28,919 nt of DNA, taken from positions 1-28,919 of IMG/VR virus record IMGVR_UViG_3300037264_009905. One strand, given 5' to 3'. Under the pieces are notes generated by a model. The model saw nothing but the letters and a program-made list of their open reading frames with translations. It was not told the DNA's origin and did no database searches. The position numbers were made by a program, and so were the translations under genes. Shown one piece after another: positions 5,857 through 14,795 of this stretch. Every line of letters begins with the position of its first letter. The first letter of the stretch is position 1. The DNA comes from a virus.

Positions 5857-7284
5857 TTAAACACCCACCACAATCACTCTTGCAGGGTCGAAAACAGCAA
5901 TATTAACCCTGTCTACAACCACATTTGTGGATACATATGTGGGCGTGTCACCGATCAATGTGGTCAGTGCCAATTCAATCGTGACTGACCCTAGCCCCTG
6001 TGTCGCTTCGTATATGGCACCGAAGAATTTTTGGATGATAATGTCGTTACCAATTCCGATGGTGTTACCGAATGCGACTACCGCATCCTTGATTTTTTGA
6101 GCAATACCTGTTGACAATGTCTCTTCTGTATTGAATGAATTAATCGTCACCTTAATCCATGCGAATTTATCTGTCGCACGAGAAAAACTGCACGTCTGTG
6201 CATCACCGTTACTGTCAATAACCTGAATATCGGTATTGCCAAATGTCTCAATCCCGGCGGGTTTTACCTCGAATAATTTTTCTGCAATAGCCTGATCAGT
6301 TCCCCCGGCAACAATTGTTTCAAATGAGTGCGCGGGCAGCCCGAACGCATCAACTGAATTTGTTCTGTTTTCAAAAATCGAAACGTAACTAACGGATGGC
6401 ACCTCCGCCAGCAATCGCGCTTTTATCGCCTTGACAGTCGCCGCTCCCGTCACTCGTACACTGCTCGAATGCCTGATGCGCAGTTCCTCGTCGGTCTCAA
6501 CAAAATGACCAACCGCCCCTGCAACAAGATTATTAACCGAATCCCACCCTGCAATTGAACTATCCATTGTGGTTAATGCATTTGCAGGCAGTGTAAATGC
6601 CCCTGGCTCAACACACTCAAAAGTGACCGGTGAACTGAGCGTAGAAATGGTCAGCTTACTATCACAGGTCAAAGTGAATCCACTTTGCAGATCAATAAAA
6701 CGTAATCGTAAAACTCCGTTTAATGCTGACGCAACAAAATTCACGGGGTTAAACAATGCAGCGAGCCCGGCAGTGATCTCCGCTGCCGTCGCAGACGCAT
6801 CAGCTGTATAAACCACACTAACCCCGCCAGCAATGATCTGATAGTTTCCGCCGTTGGTAATGGTGTTCGGTTCAATCAGTACATCACCAGCGTTCGATCT
6901 ACTAATAACAGAATCAGAGACTGCCGCATATTGCCGATTATCGAGCGAGCGAGTGAGCGCCCCAGCCGGGATTAATGTGCCTTCAATGCCGTAGCACATA
7001 GCAACCACGGATGTGGCGCTGGAACCTATTCGCTCAAGCCCTACGAACGACACCGCACCGTCCAGTGATGTACCCTCTGCGGTTGACGGATACATACTAT
7101 CGTATGTGTTTTGTAATGCCTCGTATGCATCATCCAGCGCCGCTGCAAAGATACCAATAATCTGACCTACCACAGCATCGGCGTTCGTATTCACCGGGCC
7201 TAGTGCGTCAGTGAATCGCTGATCATAATCAGCTTTAATTTCATTAAGTCGCGGACGTTCAAAGCCCTCTGTTGTCAGACTCAT
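5857..7284 (-). CDS. Baseplate J-like wedge protein
   Basis: The 475-aa protein has the Baseplate_J/gp47 layout. An N-terminal segment contains RLNEIKADYDQRFTDALGPV, a long helix with AAALDDAYEALQNTYDSMYP, and the GTSLDGAVSFVGLERIGSSA signature. Later come LTTMDSSIAGWDSV and ETDEELRIRHSSSVRVTGAA. It forms the wedge of the contractile baseplate with the gp25-like protein encoded immediately upstream. The start codon overlaps the upstream stop (ATGA, 7281-7284). Confidence 0.9.
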   Translation of the reverse strand: MSLTTEGFERPRLNEIKADYDQRFTDALGPVNTNADAVVGQIIGIFAAALDDAYEALQNTYDSMYPSTAEGTSLDGAVSFVGLERIGSSATSVVAMCYGIEGTLIPAGALTRSLDNRQYAAVSDSVISRSNAGDVLIEPNTITNGGNYQIIAGGVSVVYTADASATAAEITAGLAALFNPVNFVASALNGVLRLRFIDLQSGFTLTCDSKLTISTLSSPVTFECVEPGAFTLPANALTTMDSSIAGWDSVNNLVAGAVGHFVETDEELRIRHSSSVRVTGAATVKAIKARLLAEVPSVSYVSIFENRTNSVDAFGLPAHSFETIVAGGTDQAIAEKLFEVKPAGIETFGNTDIQVIDSNGDAQTCSFSRATDKFAWIKVTINSFNTEETLSTGIAQKIKDAVVAFGNTIGIGNDIIIQKFFGAIYEATQGLGSVTIELALTTLIGDTPTYVSTNVVVDRVNIAVFDPARVIVVGV

Positions 7285-7625
7285 GCCGTCACCTCAACGA
7301 TTCCATATTGCGTATCAGCCGAGAAATTAACTGTCAGCTTCCGTGTCAGATTGCTAAAACTGTAATCCAGCGATTGTATTCCACGTACCCCGCTAACTTC
7401 GAAAATACTTTTACGCAATGCTGCAATTGCACCAGATAGCGTCAACTGTTTACCTAGAATTTTTTGAAGATAAGGTGTTCCGAATTCAGTATCCAAAAAC
7501 CATTCCCCTTGCCACAATTTTAATTTGATTAAAAGTTGCTGGCGAACCTGTTCCGCACCGTCGATAAGATTTAAATCCATCCCGGAAACATCAAGGTCGT
7601 GGTCAATTAGCGCAATATCAAACAT
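7281..7625 (-). CDS. gp25/gpW-like baseplate wedge protein (DUF2634-type)
   Basis: The 114-aa protein has the gp25-like core: LIDGAEQVRQQLLIKLKLWQ, then GEWFLDTEFGTPYLQKILGK. The EWFLD...G.PY element is diagnostic. It nucleates sheath assembly at the baseplate and joins the J-like protein. It sits between the spike and J genes, as in most contractile-tail clusters. No strong ribosome-binding site is visible before the ATG at 7625. Confidence 0.85.
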   Translation of the reverse strand: MFDIALIDHDLDVSGMDLNLIDGAEQVRQQLLIKLKLWQGEWFLDTEFGTPYLQKILGKQLTLSGAIAALRKSIFEVSGVRGIQSLDYSFSNLTRKLTVNFSADTQYGIVEVTA

Positions 7626-7643
7626 GGTTTATTGTACATTCAA

Positions 7644-8339
7644 TTATGCATTTGGGCTTGATGTGTTGCTGCTACCAGCCTGCACCCCGCCGTGCGTATG
7701 CGTTCCGTCGATGCGCTTACCCAGACTTGTGATGGTTCCAGATGTATGGTTTAAATCGCCCTGAATGACTGTGCCATTCCCGCCACCGAATCCTGCCATG
7801 CCGCTCTCATACGTCATTAGACCCTCTGTCGTCAGAGTGCCGGTGTTGAGTGTTGACGGGGTCTTTATTGTCACGCCGCCGGGGGCGTTGATCTTCAGTT
7901 CACCTGAAGCGGTTAGTCGGATATATGCAGCCCCAAAAAACATGGTCATATCCTCATTGTTGCCACTGTCACCCTGACCAGCATTGCCAAGATCGCACAT
8001 AACCGCGTATGCGTCCTGAAGATCGAACATTCTTCTGTCGTCACTACCATCAAGGGCTTGCTGTGAAAATACGAGCAGGCACCTGTCACCTGGCTTTACA
8101 GCCCCTTTTATTCCGGCGGCGCCACCGGAAAACGAAGGCCAGCATATACGCACGTTTGGAATAATCGGGTAGTCAAGCACATCGCCGTCAGCAAACCGCT
8201 TTTTAACGTCCGGTGCAATTCGTGCCAGTCCATTGCTGTATGAAACGATCCTGCCGGGCAGGGCTGTATTTACGTCCAGCAACTGAGATTTGATAAGCCC
8301 AAGCAGCGATTCTACTGTGTTATTCGATGACTCAGCCAT
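7644..8339 (-). CDS. Gp138-type membrane-puncturing spike (gpV-like)
   Basis: The 231-aa protein has an N-terminal OB-fold region (PGRIVSYSNGLARIAPDVKK..., then PNVRICWPSFSGGAAGIKG and KPGDRCLLVF) typical of Gp138/gpV spikes. A repetitive beta-helix stretch follows (residues 140-205, LTASGELKINAPGGVTIKTP). The end carries an HxH motif (H214, H216 in DGTHTHGGVQ) that in related trimeric spikes coordinates an iron ion at the tip. It caps the tail tube and pierces the outer membrane, which supports a Gram-negative host. It overlaps the hub gene by 8 nt. Confidence 0.85.
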   Translation of the reverse strand: MAESSNNTVESLLGLIKSQLLDVNTALPGRIVSYSNGLARIAPDVKKRFADGDVLDYPIIPNVRICWPSFSGGAAGIKGAVKPGDRCLLVFSQQALDGSDDRRMFDLQDAYAVMCDLGNAGQGDSGNNEDMTMFFGAAYIRLTASGELKINAPGGVTIKTPSTLNTGTLTTEGLMTYESGMAGFGGGNGTVIQGDLNHTSGTITSLGKRIDGTHTHGGVQAGSSNTSSPNA

Positions 8340-9261
8340 TTTTCACATACCTCAAAGTTAATTCGGTGAACCATTCGGTTCCGTGCGTGTCGCCAGTGTG
8401 CGATAGTTCCTCAACCCGGAAAAATTCACCTGCGATGCTTTTTGATTTAATCTGCACGTAGCCACCTGGCTCAATCAGCGGCTGAAGAAGTGTTGTTACC
8501 TTGTAACCGAGTACCTGCAACATCCGTCTTTCGGTTCCGTCAGCATCGCGTTCAGCGGTTTTGCGAACGCCGGGTTGAGCGGCTGTTACTCCGCCCTTCG
8601 ATGCCGCCTCTTCAGTCATGGTTTTGGACTCCTGCGCCGGTGAACCGATTAACCCTGTATCTACAGAAATAAGATATGCATTACGCTTGAACGCCTCGCC
8701 TTTTTTGATGATTTGTATTTCACGGTTTTGAATTGACCATTCCAGCCCAGCGTTTTCACAAGCTCGGTCCATCCCATCGCGCACACGTCCAACGAATGCA
8801 AATCCTGATGGATATTGTCTTTTTACAATGTCGGATGGCAGTGGACGCACGGGCAATCCGAATTTACCACTTAACGATGAAACAACCTGTTGCACGGTTG
8901 CGCCCTTTGAAAATGAAATTGATACTTTTGTATCACGGAATTCTATAAATCCGTCTTCCATCTCCAGCTCCGTAATCCAGTCTGCGCCTTCGCGCACGGT
9001 CAGCGACCGCGTAACGTTTCCGCTGAAAATTGTTTTTGCACCGATATCCTCTGAATAACCAGCCTTCAGGATCAGAACATTCCCAATAATTTCTATCAGT
9101 TTTTGTGTTTCAGGTGCTGCATTCCAGACCCTCGTCGTGCATTTGTTCGGTGATTTTGTTGCGCCTTTTTGGATCGAGAATGCAATGCGAAGACCTGTCA
9201 GCTCACGACCCTTGCCTCCCTCTTTACCGATTACCAGCGAGCATTCACGATTGAATAGCAT
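8332..9261 (-). CDS. Baseplate hub protein (gpD/gp44-like)
   Basis: The 309-aa protein starts LFNRECSLVIGKEGGKGREL and continues with a phage hub-type N-terminal beta domain, a middle part with GRVRDGMDRACENAGLEWSI, and an end with TTLLQPLIEPGGYVQIKSKS and ELSHTGDTHGTEWFTELTLR. The last motif is common in hubs of compact contractile tails. It forms the ring between tail tube and spike. It lies between the plug and spike genes, as expected. Confidence 0.75.
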   Translation of the reverse strand: MLFNRECSLVIGKEGGKGRELTGLRIAFSIQKGATKSPNKCTTRVWNAAPETQKLIEIIGNVLILKAGYSEDIGAKTIFSGNVTRSLTVREGADWITELEMEDGFIEFRDTKVSISFSKGATVQQVVSSLSGKFGLPVRPLPSDIVKRQYPSGFAFVGRVRDGMDRACENAGLEWSIQNREIQIIKKGEAFKRNAYLISVDTGLIGSPAQESKTMTEEAASKGGVTAAQPGVRKTAERDADGTERRMLQVLGYKVTTLLQPLIEPGGYVQIKSKSIAGEFFRVEELSHTGDTHGTEWFTELTLRYVKNG

Positions 9262-9264
9262 GAT

Positions 9265-9696
9265 TTATTGATCCCAGGATGTCGAACCACTGTCCCAGAT
9301 GCTTGCACCACCATCCCAGACTGACCCAATTGCCACGGCTGACGCAGCAGGTGCTGGGTGAGACGGAATCTCTGCATCAGGATCATAATAATACAGCCCA
9401 AAATTCACTGCTAGATCGCTATAACCAGGACGGTCAATACTGCCATTTTCCTGCACAAAAAACAGATTGCCAGCGGGCAGCAAGTCTTTTTTAAATCTGC
9501 CGGTCAACGAATAATTTTTAACCATTTTGATATTGGTCAAAATTGGCTGTTCGTCTGCCGTCAAAATTGAAAGTGCAAAATACCCAGCCCGTTCATTCCA
9601 CAAAATCCGCAAAATATATGGAGCCCCGCCAAGCTCAACGCTTACAAGTTGATCTGTCGTTTCAGGCTGAAGCGGTATTTTCTGAAGCGTGGCCAT
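9265..9696 (-). CDS. Baseplate plug protein (Pam3 gp18-like)
   Basis: The 143-aa protein has the pattern of the small baseplate plug family: IPLQPETTDQLVSVELGGAP, then YILRILWNERAGYFALSILT, GNLFFVQENG and LAVNFGLYYYD. In the cyanophage Pam3-type tail, this family closes the lumen below the tape measure. The C-terminal 20 residues are rich in Trp, Ser and Asp (WDGGASIWDSGSTSWDQ). The start shares one base with the stop of the upstream gene. Confidence 0.7.
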   Translation of the reverse strand: MATLQKIPLQPETTDQLVSVELGGAPYILRILWNERAGYFALSILTADEQPILTNIKMVKNYSLTGRFKKDLLPAGNLFFVQENGSIDRPGYSDLAVNFGLYYYDPDAEIPSHPAPAASAVAIGSVWDGGASIWDSGSTSWDQ

Positions 9697-10280
9697 TATT
9701 TCAGAATCCTGAAAAGCGCACTTGAGGGTTTTTCTACATTAGCTGCCTGTTTTTTTCCGCCGTCTTTTTTGGGTTCAGTTTTTTTTCCTGTAGCAGCATC
9801 ACTTTTTTTGTCTTTTTTTGGATTAATACCAATGGGGACGTCGACGATCTCTGTAGCGACTTTACGAATATTAATGAACTCTGCATTAAATTCGATAGCC
9901 TCGCCTACGCCAGCGGCACGAGGGATGGTAACGTTTGTCAAAATCATAGCATCGTAAATGCGATGCTTCGTATAGACAGTCATCGGTTCCTTGATTTTGA
10001 TCAATCTGTATAACAGGTCAAATACGTCCTGGCTGCGGCTAAACCTGCTCAATGATGCGCTGGCGTTCAGGGGCGCATCAGTGATGAATCCTGTTATTGT
10101 GAGTTTGTCAGATCGATCAATAACATGATCAGTTACCGGAGAACCGATTTCAACTGGGTTAGATGTGGCCTCAACAGACCATTCGTGATTTTCATCAAGG
10201 GCCGCGTCCAGCTCAATATTGCCGTACTGATTACCGAATGCGGTTTGAAACCATTGTCCGCCGAAATACAATCCGATCAT
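9696..10280 (-). CDS. Dit-like baseplate/tail protein
   Basis: The 194-aa protein resembles the N-terminal beta-sandwich of Dit-like proteins encoded right after the tape measure: WSVEATSNPVEIGSPVTDHV, then IDRSDKLTITGFITDAPLN. These form the hexameric ring at the tail end. The C-terminal 45 residues are an extended Lys-rich linker (PKKDKKSDAATGKKTEPKKD) that may thread into a neighbouring subunit. It overlaps the tape measure gene by 4 nt. Confidence 0.7.
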   Translation of the reverse strand: MIGLYFGGQWFQTAFGNQYGNIELDAALDENHEWSVEATSNPVEIGSPVTDHVIDRSDKLTITGFITDAPLNASASLSRFSRSQDVFDLLYRLIKIKEPMTVYTKHRIYDAMILTNVTIPRAAGVGEAIEFNAEFINIRKVATEIVDVPIGINPKKDKKSDAATGKKTEPKKDGGKKQAANVEKPSSALFRILK

Positions 10281-11818
10281 GGCGCATAAACCGCCATATC
10301 ACGCGCCAGCTTGTTGTCTCTGGCTTTATTGAATGATTCCTGTGCAGCACCTTGTAAAAATTTTGCCTGCTCTGCTGTTGTGCCCGGCGGGACAGTAACG
10401 GTAACACTGGTATTGTTGTTTACATTTCGTTGAACCATACCCGATGATGACTGTGAAATGCTCGACGGTGTTACCGATGCCGATGGCGTCATACCAAGGA
10501 AACTCCCTATTGCCCCCCCCACCCCAAGGCCACCCTTTATGGCGCCGACAATAGCGCCCTTGAGCGCGTCGAATATCAACGACCCCCACCATTTTGCTGC
10601 ATCTTCAAAAAAACCGCCGAGGTCCCGAAGGATGCTCGCAAAAGTATTGTAGTCTAGCGTAAATGCACTGATTATTAATCCCCCTACGGCATAGACCGCT
10701 GTCCCCAGCATCCCCAGAATTGCGACGACCGAACCGATGACGCCGTAAAGTATTTCACTAGATTGTATCCAGCCAACAATTTCTTCAGTGACGGAATCAC
10801 CTGTGCCAGTCCACCAGACATACAAATCTTCCAGTACCAGCGAGACCAGGCCAATTACCGCCGCCATTTTTATGAACGGCAGGATCACAACCCATGAAAA
10901 CGCGCCAAGCGCAACCATAACGGCAATGGCTTTTGCTCCGAACGCAACTCCGATCGAGATGCCAACAAAACGTAGCATGTTGTTCCAGCCATCGAATGAT
11001 TTTGCAACTTTCATTACACCAGACTCGATCATGTCGAATGCTGCAATAATTTTATTCGCAAGAGCGGTAATGAACAGGGATTCTCTGTTCATTTTGTCAA
11101 TCATCAATGAAAAACGGTTGCCGACTACCGTCAGCGCACGCCCCACTGTCATTGGCAACTTGGCAAATCTCTCATTGAAAACTTTTGATAATTTCAGGGT
11201 CGCTTCAATCACTGCCTTAGAGGTGAGCTTCCCTTCAGACCCCATTTTTTTTAATTGCTCACGAGGGATGTTCATCGCCTCGGCGAGTTCGTTCATAAAT
11301 GTCGGAGCTGCCTCTGCTATCGAGTTAAACTCCTCACTCTGCAAGACCCCGGCACCCAACGCTTGTGATAGCTGGAGCATGACTGACGCAGATTCTTGTG
11401 CAGTTGCACCGTTCACGAGTAGCGCCTTGGAGATAGTATCCGTTATTTGAAGCAGCTCTTCTTGCGAATTAACGTATTTTTTTGAAGCATGGCCAAGTCG
11501 AGTATAGAATGATATGTACGCACCAATTTTTATGCCTGCCGCTGTCGAATGTGCGGCAACATCATCAAATGCCGCCGCCACATCACCCACCGTCTGGGGG
11601 ATCATTCCCATGCGAATGCGCAGATTTTGCATTTCGTCGCCGATGCCGATAATGGCTTTTGCAGTTACAAAACTGGCAAGTGCGGTAGCGATGTTTCGGA
11701 ATGTCGAAGCAGCGCGCTCTGCGGAATCCCTTACCCGATCAACGCCCTTTTCAGCGTTATGCAGCTGAGACATGTCAAGAGAAAAGCCAAGTTTTGTAAT
11801 CAGCTCACGTACAATCAT
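10277..11818 (-). CDS. Tail tape measure protein
   Basis: The 513-aa protein has the tape-measure N-terminal domain in residues 80-210 (GDVAAAFDDVAAHSTAAGIK..., then LQLSQALGAGVLQSEEFNSI and EAAPTFMNELAEAMNIPREQ). Hydrophobic segments follow in residues 285-400, then a Gly/Ser-rich part and a C-terminal helix. It sets tail length and is ejected with DNA. At roughly 1.5 angstrom per residue, this length suggests a fairly short tail of some 75 nm. The start ATG overlaps the TGA of the frameshifted chaperone extension (ATGA). Confidence 0.85.
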   Translation of the reverse strand: MIVRELITKLGFSLDMSQLHNAEKGVDRVRDSAERAASTFRNIATALASFVTAKAIIGIGDEMQNLRIRMGMIPQTVGDVAAAFDDVAAHSTAAGIKIGAYISFYTRLGHASKKYVNSQEELLQITDTISKALLVNGATAQESASVMLQLSQALGAGVLQSEEFNSIAEAAPTFMNELAEAMNIPREQLKKMGSEGKLTSKAVIEATLKLSKVFNERFAKLPMTVGRALTVVGNRFSLMIDKMNRESLFITALANKIIAAFDMIESGVMKVAKSFDGWNNMLRFVGISIGVAFGAKAIAVMVALGAFSWVVILPFIKMAAVIGLVSLVLEDLYVWWTGTGDSVTEEIVGWIQSSEILYGVIGSVVAILGMLGTAVYAVGGLIISAFTLDYNTFASILRDLGGFFEDAAKWWGSLIFDALKGAIVGAIKGGLGVGGAIGSFLGMTPSASVTPSSISQSSSGMVQRNVNNNTSVTVTVPPGTTAEQAKFLQGAAQESFNKARDNKLARDMAVYAP

Positions 11819-12431
11819 TTGCTTCCCTTTTTATATTGTGCCGCTTCAATATCATGCTGCATATCCAGTAGAGCATTGATTGCAAATAGGTTTTCTATAC
11901 TTGCTATACCAGATTTAACTTCTGTAAGAGTCACTTTTCCAGCAAGGACAGGCCTCCATATCCAAAGCTCGCATGATAGAGATTCATCTAGTTCACCGTT
12001 GACTGCCCCGTTTTCACGCCGCTCGTCAGGGCGCCAAAGCGCTCGATTAGAACTGTAAAAAAAGGGGCGAACTGAAACTTCGCTACCTCAAAGATCAGTT
12101 CGTACAGGTCGAACAGGTTTTCGGTCGTGAAGCACTGATCGATATCAATCGCGGATTTGATAAATTTTTTTGAATCGACACAATAAACGCGAGATTCTGA
12201 AAAAAGTGGCAGCACGATGGTATCCATTATTGATTCATCAAGGTTCATGGCGATAATCTGCGCCGCCTCTTTTACATCAACATCCCCCAGGCTTTTGCCC
12301 CCGCCCATCAGAGTTCCAATAAGTGGCACTGCAATTTTCTGAAACCGCATGAGCAGCCTGTTTGCGGCAAATGCATTCATGCGTACACAGGTGAACTCAC
12401 GTGAACTGATAATAAATGTTTCTTGTGTCAT
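11815..12431 (-). CDS. Tail assembly chaperone, -1 frameshift fusion (about 205 aa)
   Basis: The zero-frame product (11988-12431, 147 aa) begins MTQETFIISSREFTCVRMNA and is the chaperone encoded between tube and tape measure in tailed phages. At codons 124-125 it reads CCT TTT TTT ACA. The heptamer T-TTT-TTT (12063-12057) is an ideal -1 slippery sequence. The -1 frame beyond it is open for 80 codons (YSSNRALWRPDERRENGAVN..., ending DIEAAQYKKGSK) to a TGA at 11817-11815 that overlaps the tape measure ATG. The extension has an acidic/helical domain (ELWIWRPVLAGKVTLTEVKS) with no start codon of its own and no other way to be translated. This matches the lambda G/GT scheme. Efficiency and any stimulatory RNA structure cannot be read from the sequence alone. 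Confidence 0.85.
11988..12431 (-). CDS. Tail assembly chaperone, short (zero-frame) form
   Basis: This is the 147-aa product made when ribosomes do not slip; it ends ...ALTSGVKTGQSTVN. It lies 11 bp downstream of the tube gene. In known tailed phages the short form outnumbers the frameshifted form, and both coat the tape measure during tube assembly but are absent from virions. After the slippery site (residue 125) the zero frame adds just 22 residues. Confidence 0.75.
   Translation of the reverse strand: MTQETFIISSREFTCVRMNAFAANRLLMRFQKIAVPLIGTLMGGGKSLGDVDVKEAAQIIAMNLDESIMDTIVLPLFSESRVYCVDSKKFIKSAIDIDQCFTTENLFDLYELIFEVAKFQFAPFFTVLIERFGALTSGVKTGQSTVN
12057..12063 (-). promoter_or_regulatory. 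TTTTTTT slippery heptamer for -1 frameshift
   Basis: Seven consecutive T on the coding strand are phased as T TTT TTT in the chaperone gene, so both tRNAs re-pair perfectly after a one-base backward slip. The -1 frame is open for 80 codons downstream. Confidence 0.8.
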
Positions 12432-12442
12432 GTTATGCCCTT

Positions 12443-12886
12443 TTAGACATTGTTGCCACCATGAAATATTTTCAGGTCAGCGGCACTGAAAATCCATGCG
12501 CGTTCGGAAACCTCTTTTCCCAAGATAACCTCTGGGATGGTTTTAATCCAGCATTGCGTGGCAACGACTAGCGAGCGACCGGAGCCATCAACGATGGTGA
12601 TTGACAGAACTGGCAATCCGTCGTTAACAAGATCGTCGATAGCCAGCAACGACGACAGCGAATCATTGACAGCGCTGGTTTGCAGGAGTTTTATTTCAAT
12701 CTCGCCCATTTTGTTTGCGTTTCGCGCCCGCGCCACGCCGCCATCCGTACCAACCCGGGTGAAATACATATCCTCAGCGCGCCGGGCGATGATTGAATCA
12801 CCATCACTGAATCCGGTAATTATTACTCCACCAATAGTCACAATCACTCTCGAAGGATCGTATGTGCCTGTCAGAATTGCGCTCAT
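12443..12886 (-). CDS. Tail tube protein (DUF3277-like)
   Basis: The 147-aa protein begins MSAILTGTYDPSRVIVTIGG and continues IITGFSDGDSIIARRAEDMY..., then NKMGEIEIKLLQTSAVNDSL, matching the DUF3277 tube family of myophages. It forms the inner tube inside the sheath. The gene follows the sheath gene directly, the standard order. Confidence 0.85.
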   Translation of the reverse strand: MSAILTGTYDPSRVIVTIGGVIITGFSDGDSIIARRAEDMYFTRVGTDGGVARARNANKMGEIEIKLLQTSAVNDSLSSLLAIDDLVNDGLPVLSITIVDGSGRSLVVATQCWIKTIPEVILGKEVSERAWIFSAADLKIFHGGNNV

Positions 12887-12901
12887 TATCGTCCCCTTTT
12901 T

Positions 12902-14230
12902 TTACAGTTCGTAGGCTAAAGCGCCCGAAATTTCAACCATGTGAATTGCACCAGCAAGTCGCGCAACAAATTCCAGCGAAAGAATTCTAGATGACTTGGT
13001 TGCAGGTGATATATCGACAGATCGCGGGTAGGTGACGATAAAACCTGGCACAGTAGTTCCGTTTTCGTCCAGCTCATCAGGCGCAATGCCGCCCACATTC
13101 ACACCCTCTTGCAATGATTTTCTTAGGTTATTGACGCACAACTGTATGCCCTGATCCGTGTATGGGACCTTGTCTCGGTTGATCATCATCTGTATCAGAT
13201 TCACCTGAATGTTGTCTTTTAGCCAATCCCGGAAACGGATCACGTCAATCCATTCTCCCGCTGCCACTTTGCCTGGATTTGTTAACGCCAGCTGGGTTTG
13301 ATAGAACTCGAATGTATTCCCGCCCTTGTTGTAGATTGTCTGCTTTTGCGTCGCGGTCAATGGCGATGGGGTCACGCTTGCAAGCCCTTTCAATGCCCAC
13401 GTTTCGGCTCCAGGCTGAATGGTGAAGACCCGCGCCGCCCAGGCTGCATCAGGATATTCTGTTGCAGCGTTTGTATGAAAAAGTGCAGCAGTTCGATAGT
13501 AACGGGTGTTCTTTAGTACACTCAGCAAATCAGTTGAAAGCCCGGCGTTCAGCACGTCCGCTTCGTCGGTTGCCGTGATGAACAAACGGTCATTTGCTTC
13601 GGTCCATTCAGCTGCGTCGAGCTGCGTTTGCTTCACGCGCTCAACCATTACCAGACCGTACCACGCTGGGTCTTCGCCCGTGATTGCGTCCAGATCGTCC
13701 GCAACTGCACTCAATGCAGCCAGCGGGCTGATCAATCCCCACTGCAAATTAGTCAGAAGCTCAATTGATCCGACTGTGCTGATCCATGCAACCTCCAGTG
13801 TGTCACCGACTGCCACCGCCGTAATTGTTTCGTCTGTATCTGCCAACACAACCGCTGCCAGCCCTGCAACGATTTCAGCCGCTGTAGGCGTTCCGTCTGC
13901 TACAAAACTGTACGTATCGTTATCGACCTTGAACGAATACGTTCCCAGCGCAATCAGGCTGGCAACATTAATTACACCCTTCAATACAGCCCGACGCCCA
14001 ACTTTGATTTGGCGTGGGCGCGGAATCTGACCGAAAGCGTCTGACAGTGCAGTGAGCACGTTAGGTGGCAGATCGTCTTCGGATGCCGCGTTGTAGCTAG
14101 TGTAAACTCTCACACGCTCTGCAAAAGTCATGAGTGGGGCGACAATCATCGGGGTTCCGAAATTGCCTTTTGCCACTCCTGTCGTCTGAAGCGCAATCTG
14201 AACCGAAACAATATCATCTAAAGTAGACAT
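12902..14230 (-). CDS. Tail sheath protein (DUF3383-like)
   Basis: The 442-aa protein starts MSTLDDIVSVQIALQTTGVA and has the conserved PMIVAPLMTFAERVRVYTSY region. An inserted domain (residues about 95-170) follows, and the C-terminal part contains WIDVIRFRDWLKDNIQVNLI, QLCVNNLRKSLQEGVNVGG and VARLAGAIHMVEISGALAYE. This is the DUF3383 sheath of contractile tails. With the tube and baseplate genes it shows that the particle is a myovirus. Confidence 0.88.
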   Translation of the reverse strand: MSTLDDIVSVQIALQTTGVAKGNFGTPMIVAPLMTFAERVRVYTSYNAASEDDLPPNVLTALSDAFGQIPRPRQIKVGRRAVLKGVINVASLIALGTYSFKVDNDTYSFVADGTPTAAEIVAGLAAVVLADTDETITAVAVGDTLEVAWISTVGSIELLTNLQWGLISPLAALSAVADDLDAITGEDPAWYGLVMVERVKQTQLDAAEWTEANDRLFITATDEADVLNAGLSTDLLSVLKNTRYYRTAALFHTNAATEYPDAAWAARVFTIQPGAETWALKGLASVTPSPLTATQKQTIYNKGGNTFEFYQTQLALTNPGKVAAGEWIDVIRFRDWLKDNIQVNLIQMMINRDKVPYTDQGIQLCVNNLRKSLQEGVNVGGIAPDELDENGTTVPGFIVTYPRSVDISPATKSSRILSLEFVARLAGAIHMVEISGALAYEL

Positions 14231-14251
14231 CTGACCCCCATTTTTATCAAT

Positions 14252-14794
14252 TTACAACACAACAGAAATAACCTGACCAAGGTCAGGATTCAGCTCATCA
14301 AACCCTACGCTTTGGTTTGTAATATACCCTGCATCCGTTACTACAGTTTCAATTATACCGACATTATCAAGCAACTCAGTTCCGAACCTGATGAACAAGT
14401 CCACGTTTGCACGTGGTTCGTAATGTTCGTTGTCAAGTTTGTATACAACATCTAAAACATCTCCAGTGTTGAATACTGATATTTTTGCAACCTGCCACCC
14501 CTCTTGCACAGTGATTTTTGATAGTGAATCACGCAAATTCGATACTGCAATATCCGAACCATCACCAAACCTCTGGATTTGTAACGTGGCCTCCCTGACG
14601 CCACTGACAATCTGATCACCATTCAAATCCACCCCCTGACTGTATGCGTCCCATCCCAGCTTGCGCATGGATGACAGTCGCATAGTCCAGTACGGCAGGT
14701 TTGGACGCGGGGCGTTCTGGTGCTGCCAGATGACCGGCTCTACCCCAGTCATTGCGCTGATCAACTGATACAGAGCAAGGTGCAATCCGTCCAT
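14252..14794 (-). CDS. Neck / tail terminator protein (gp12-like)
   Basis: The 180-aa protein has a pattern common to tail terminators that precede DUF3383 sheaths: IWQHQNAPRPNLPYWTMRLS, then a strand-rich core and the end YEPRANVDLFIRFGTELLDN with NVGIIETV. It would cap the tube and sheath at the neck. It ends 21 bp before the sheath gene. The assignment rests on pattern and position. Confidence 0.6.
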   Translation of the reverse strand: MDGLHLALYQLISAMTGVEPVIWQHQNAPRPNLPYWTMRLSSMRKLGWDAYSQGVDLNGDQIVSGVREATLQIQRFGDGSDIAVSNLRDSLSKITVQEGWQVAKISVFNTGDVLDVVYKLDNEHYEPRANVDLFIRFGTELLDNVGIIETVVTDAGYITNQSVGFDELNPDLGQVISVVL

Positions 14795-14795
14795 T

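Noticed and set aside
10788-11450. A 220-residue plus-strand frame
   Set aside because: It lies wholly inside the tape measure gene on the other strand, has no start signals, and its composition mirrors the opposite strand.
12001-12012. The GGGG run as the chaperone frameshift site
   Set aside because: A slip on GGG would also enter the -1 frame, but TTTTTTT further upstream is a perfect two-codon slippery heptamer and the -1 frame is already open from there.
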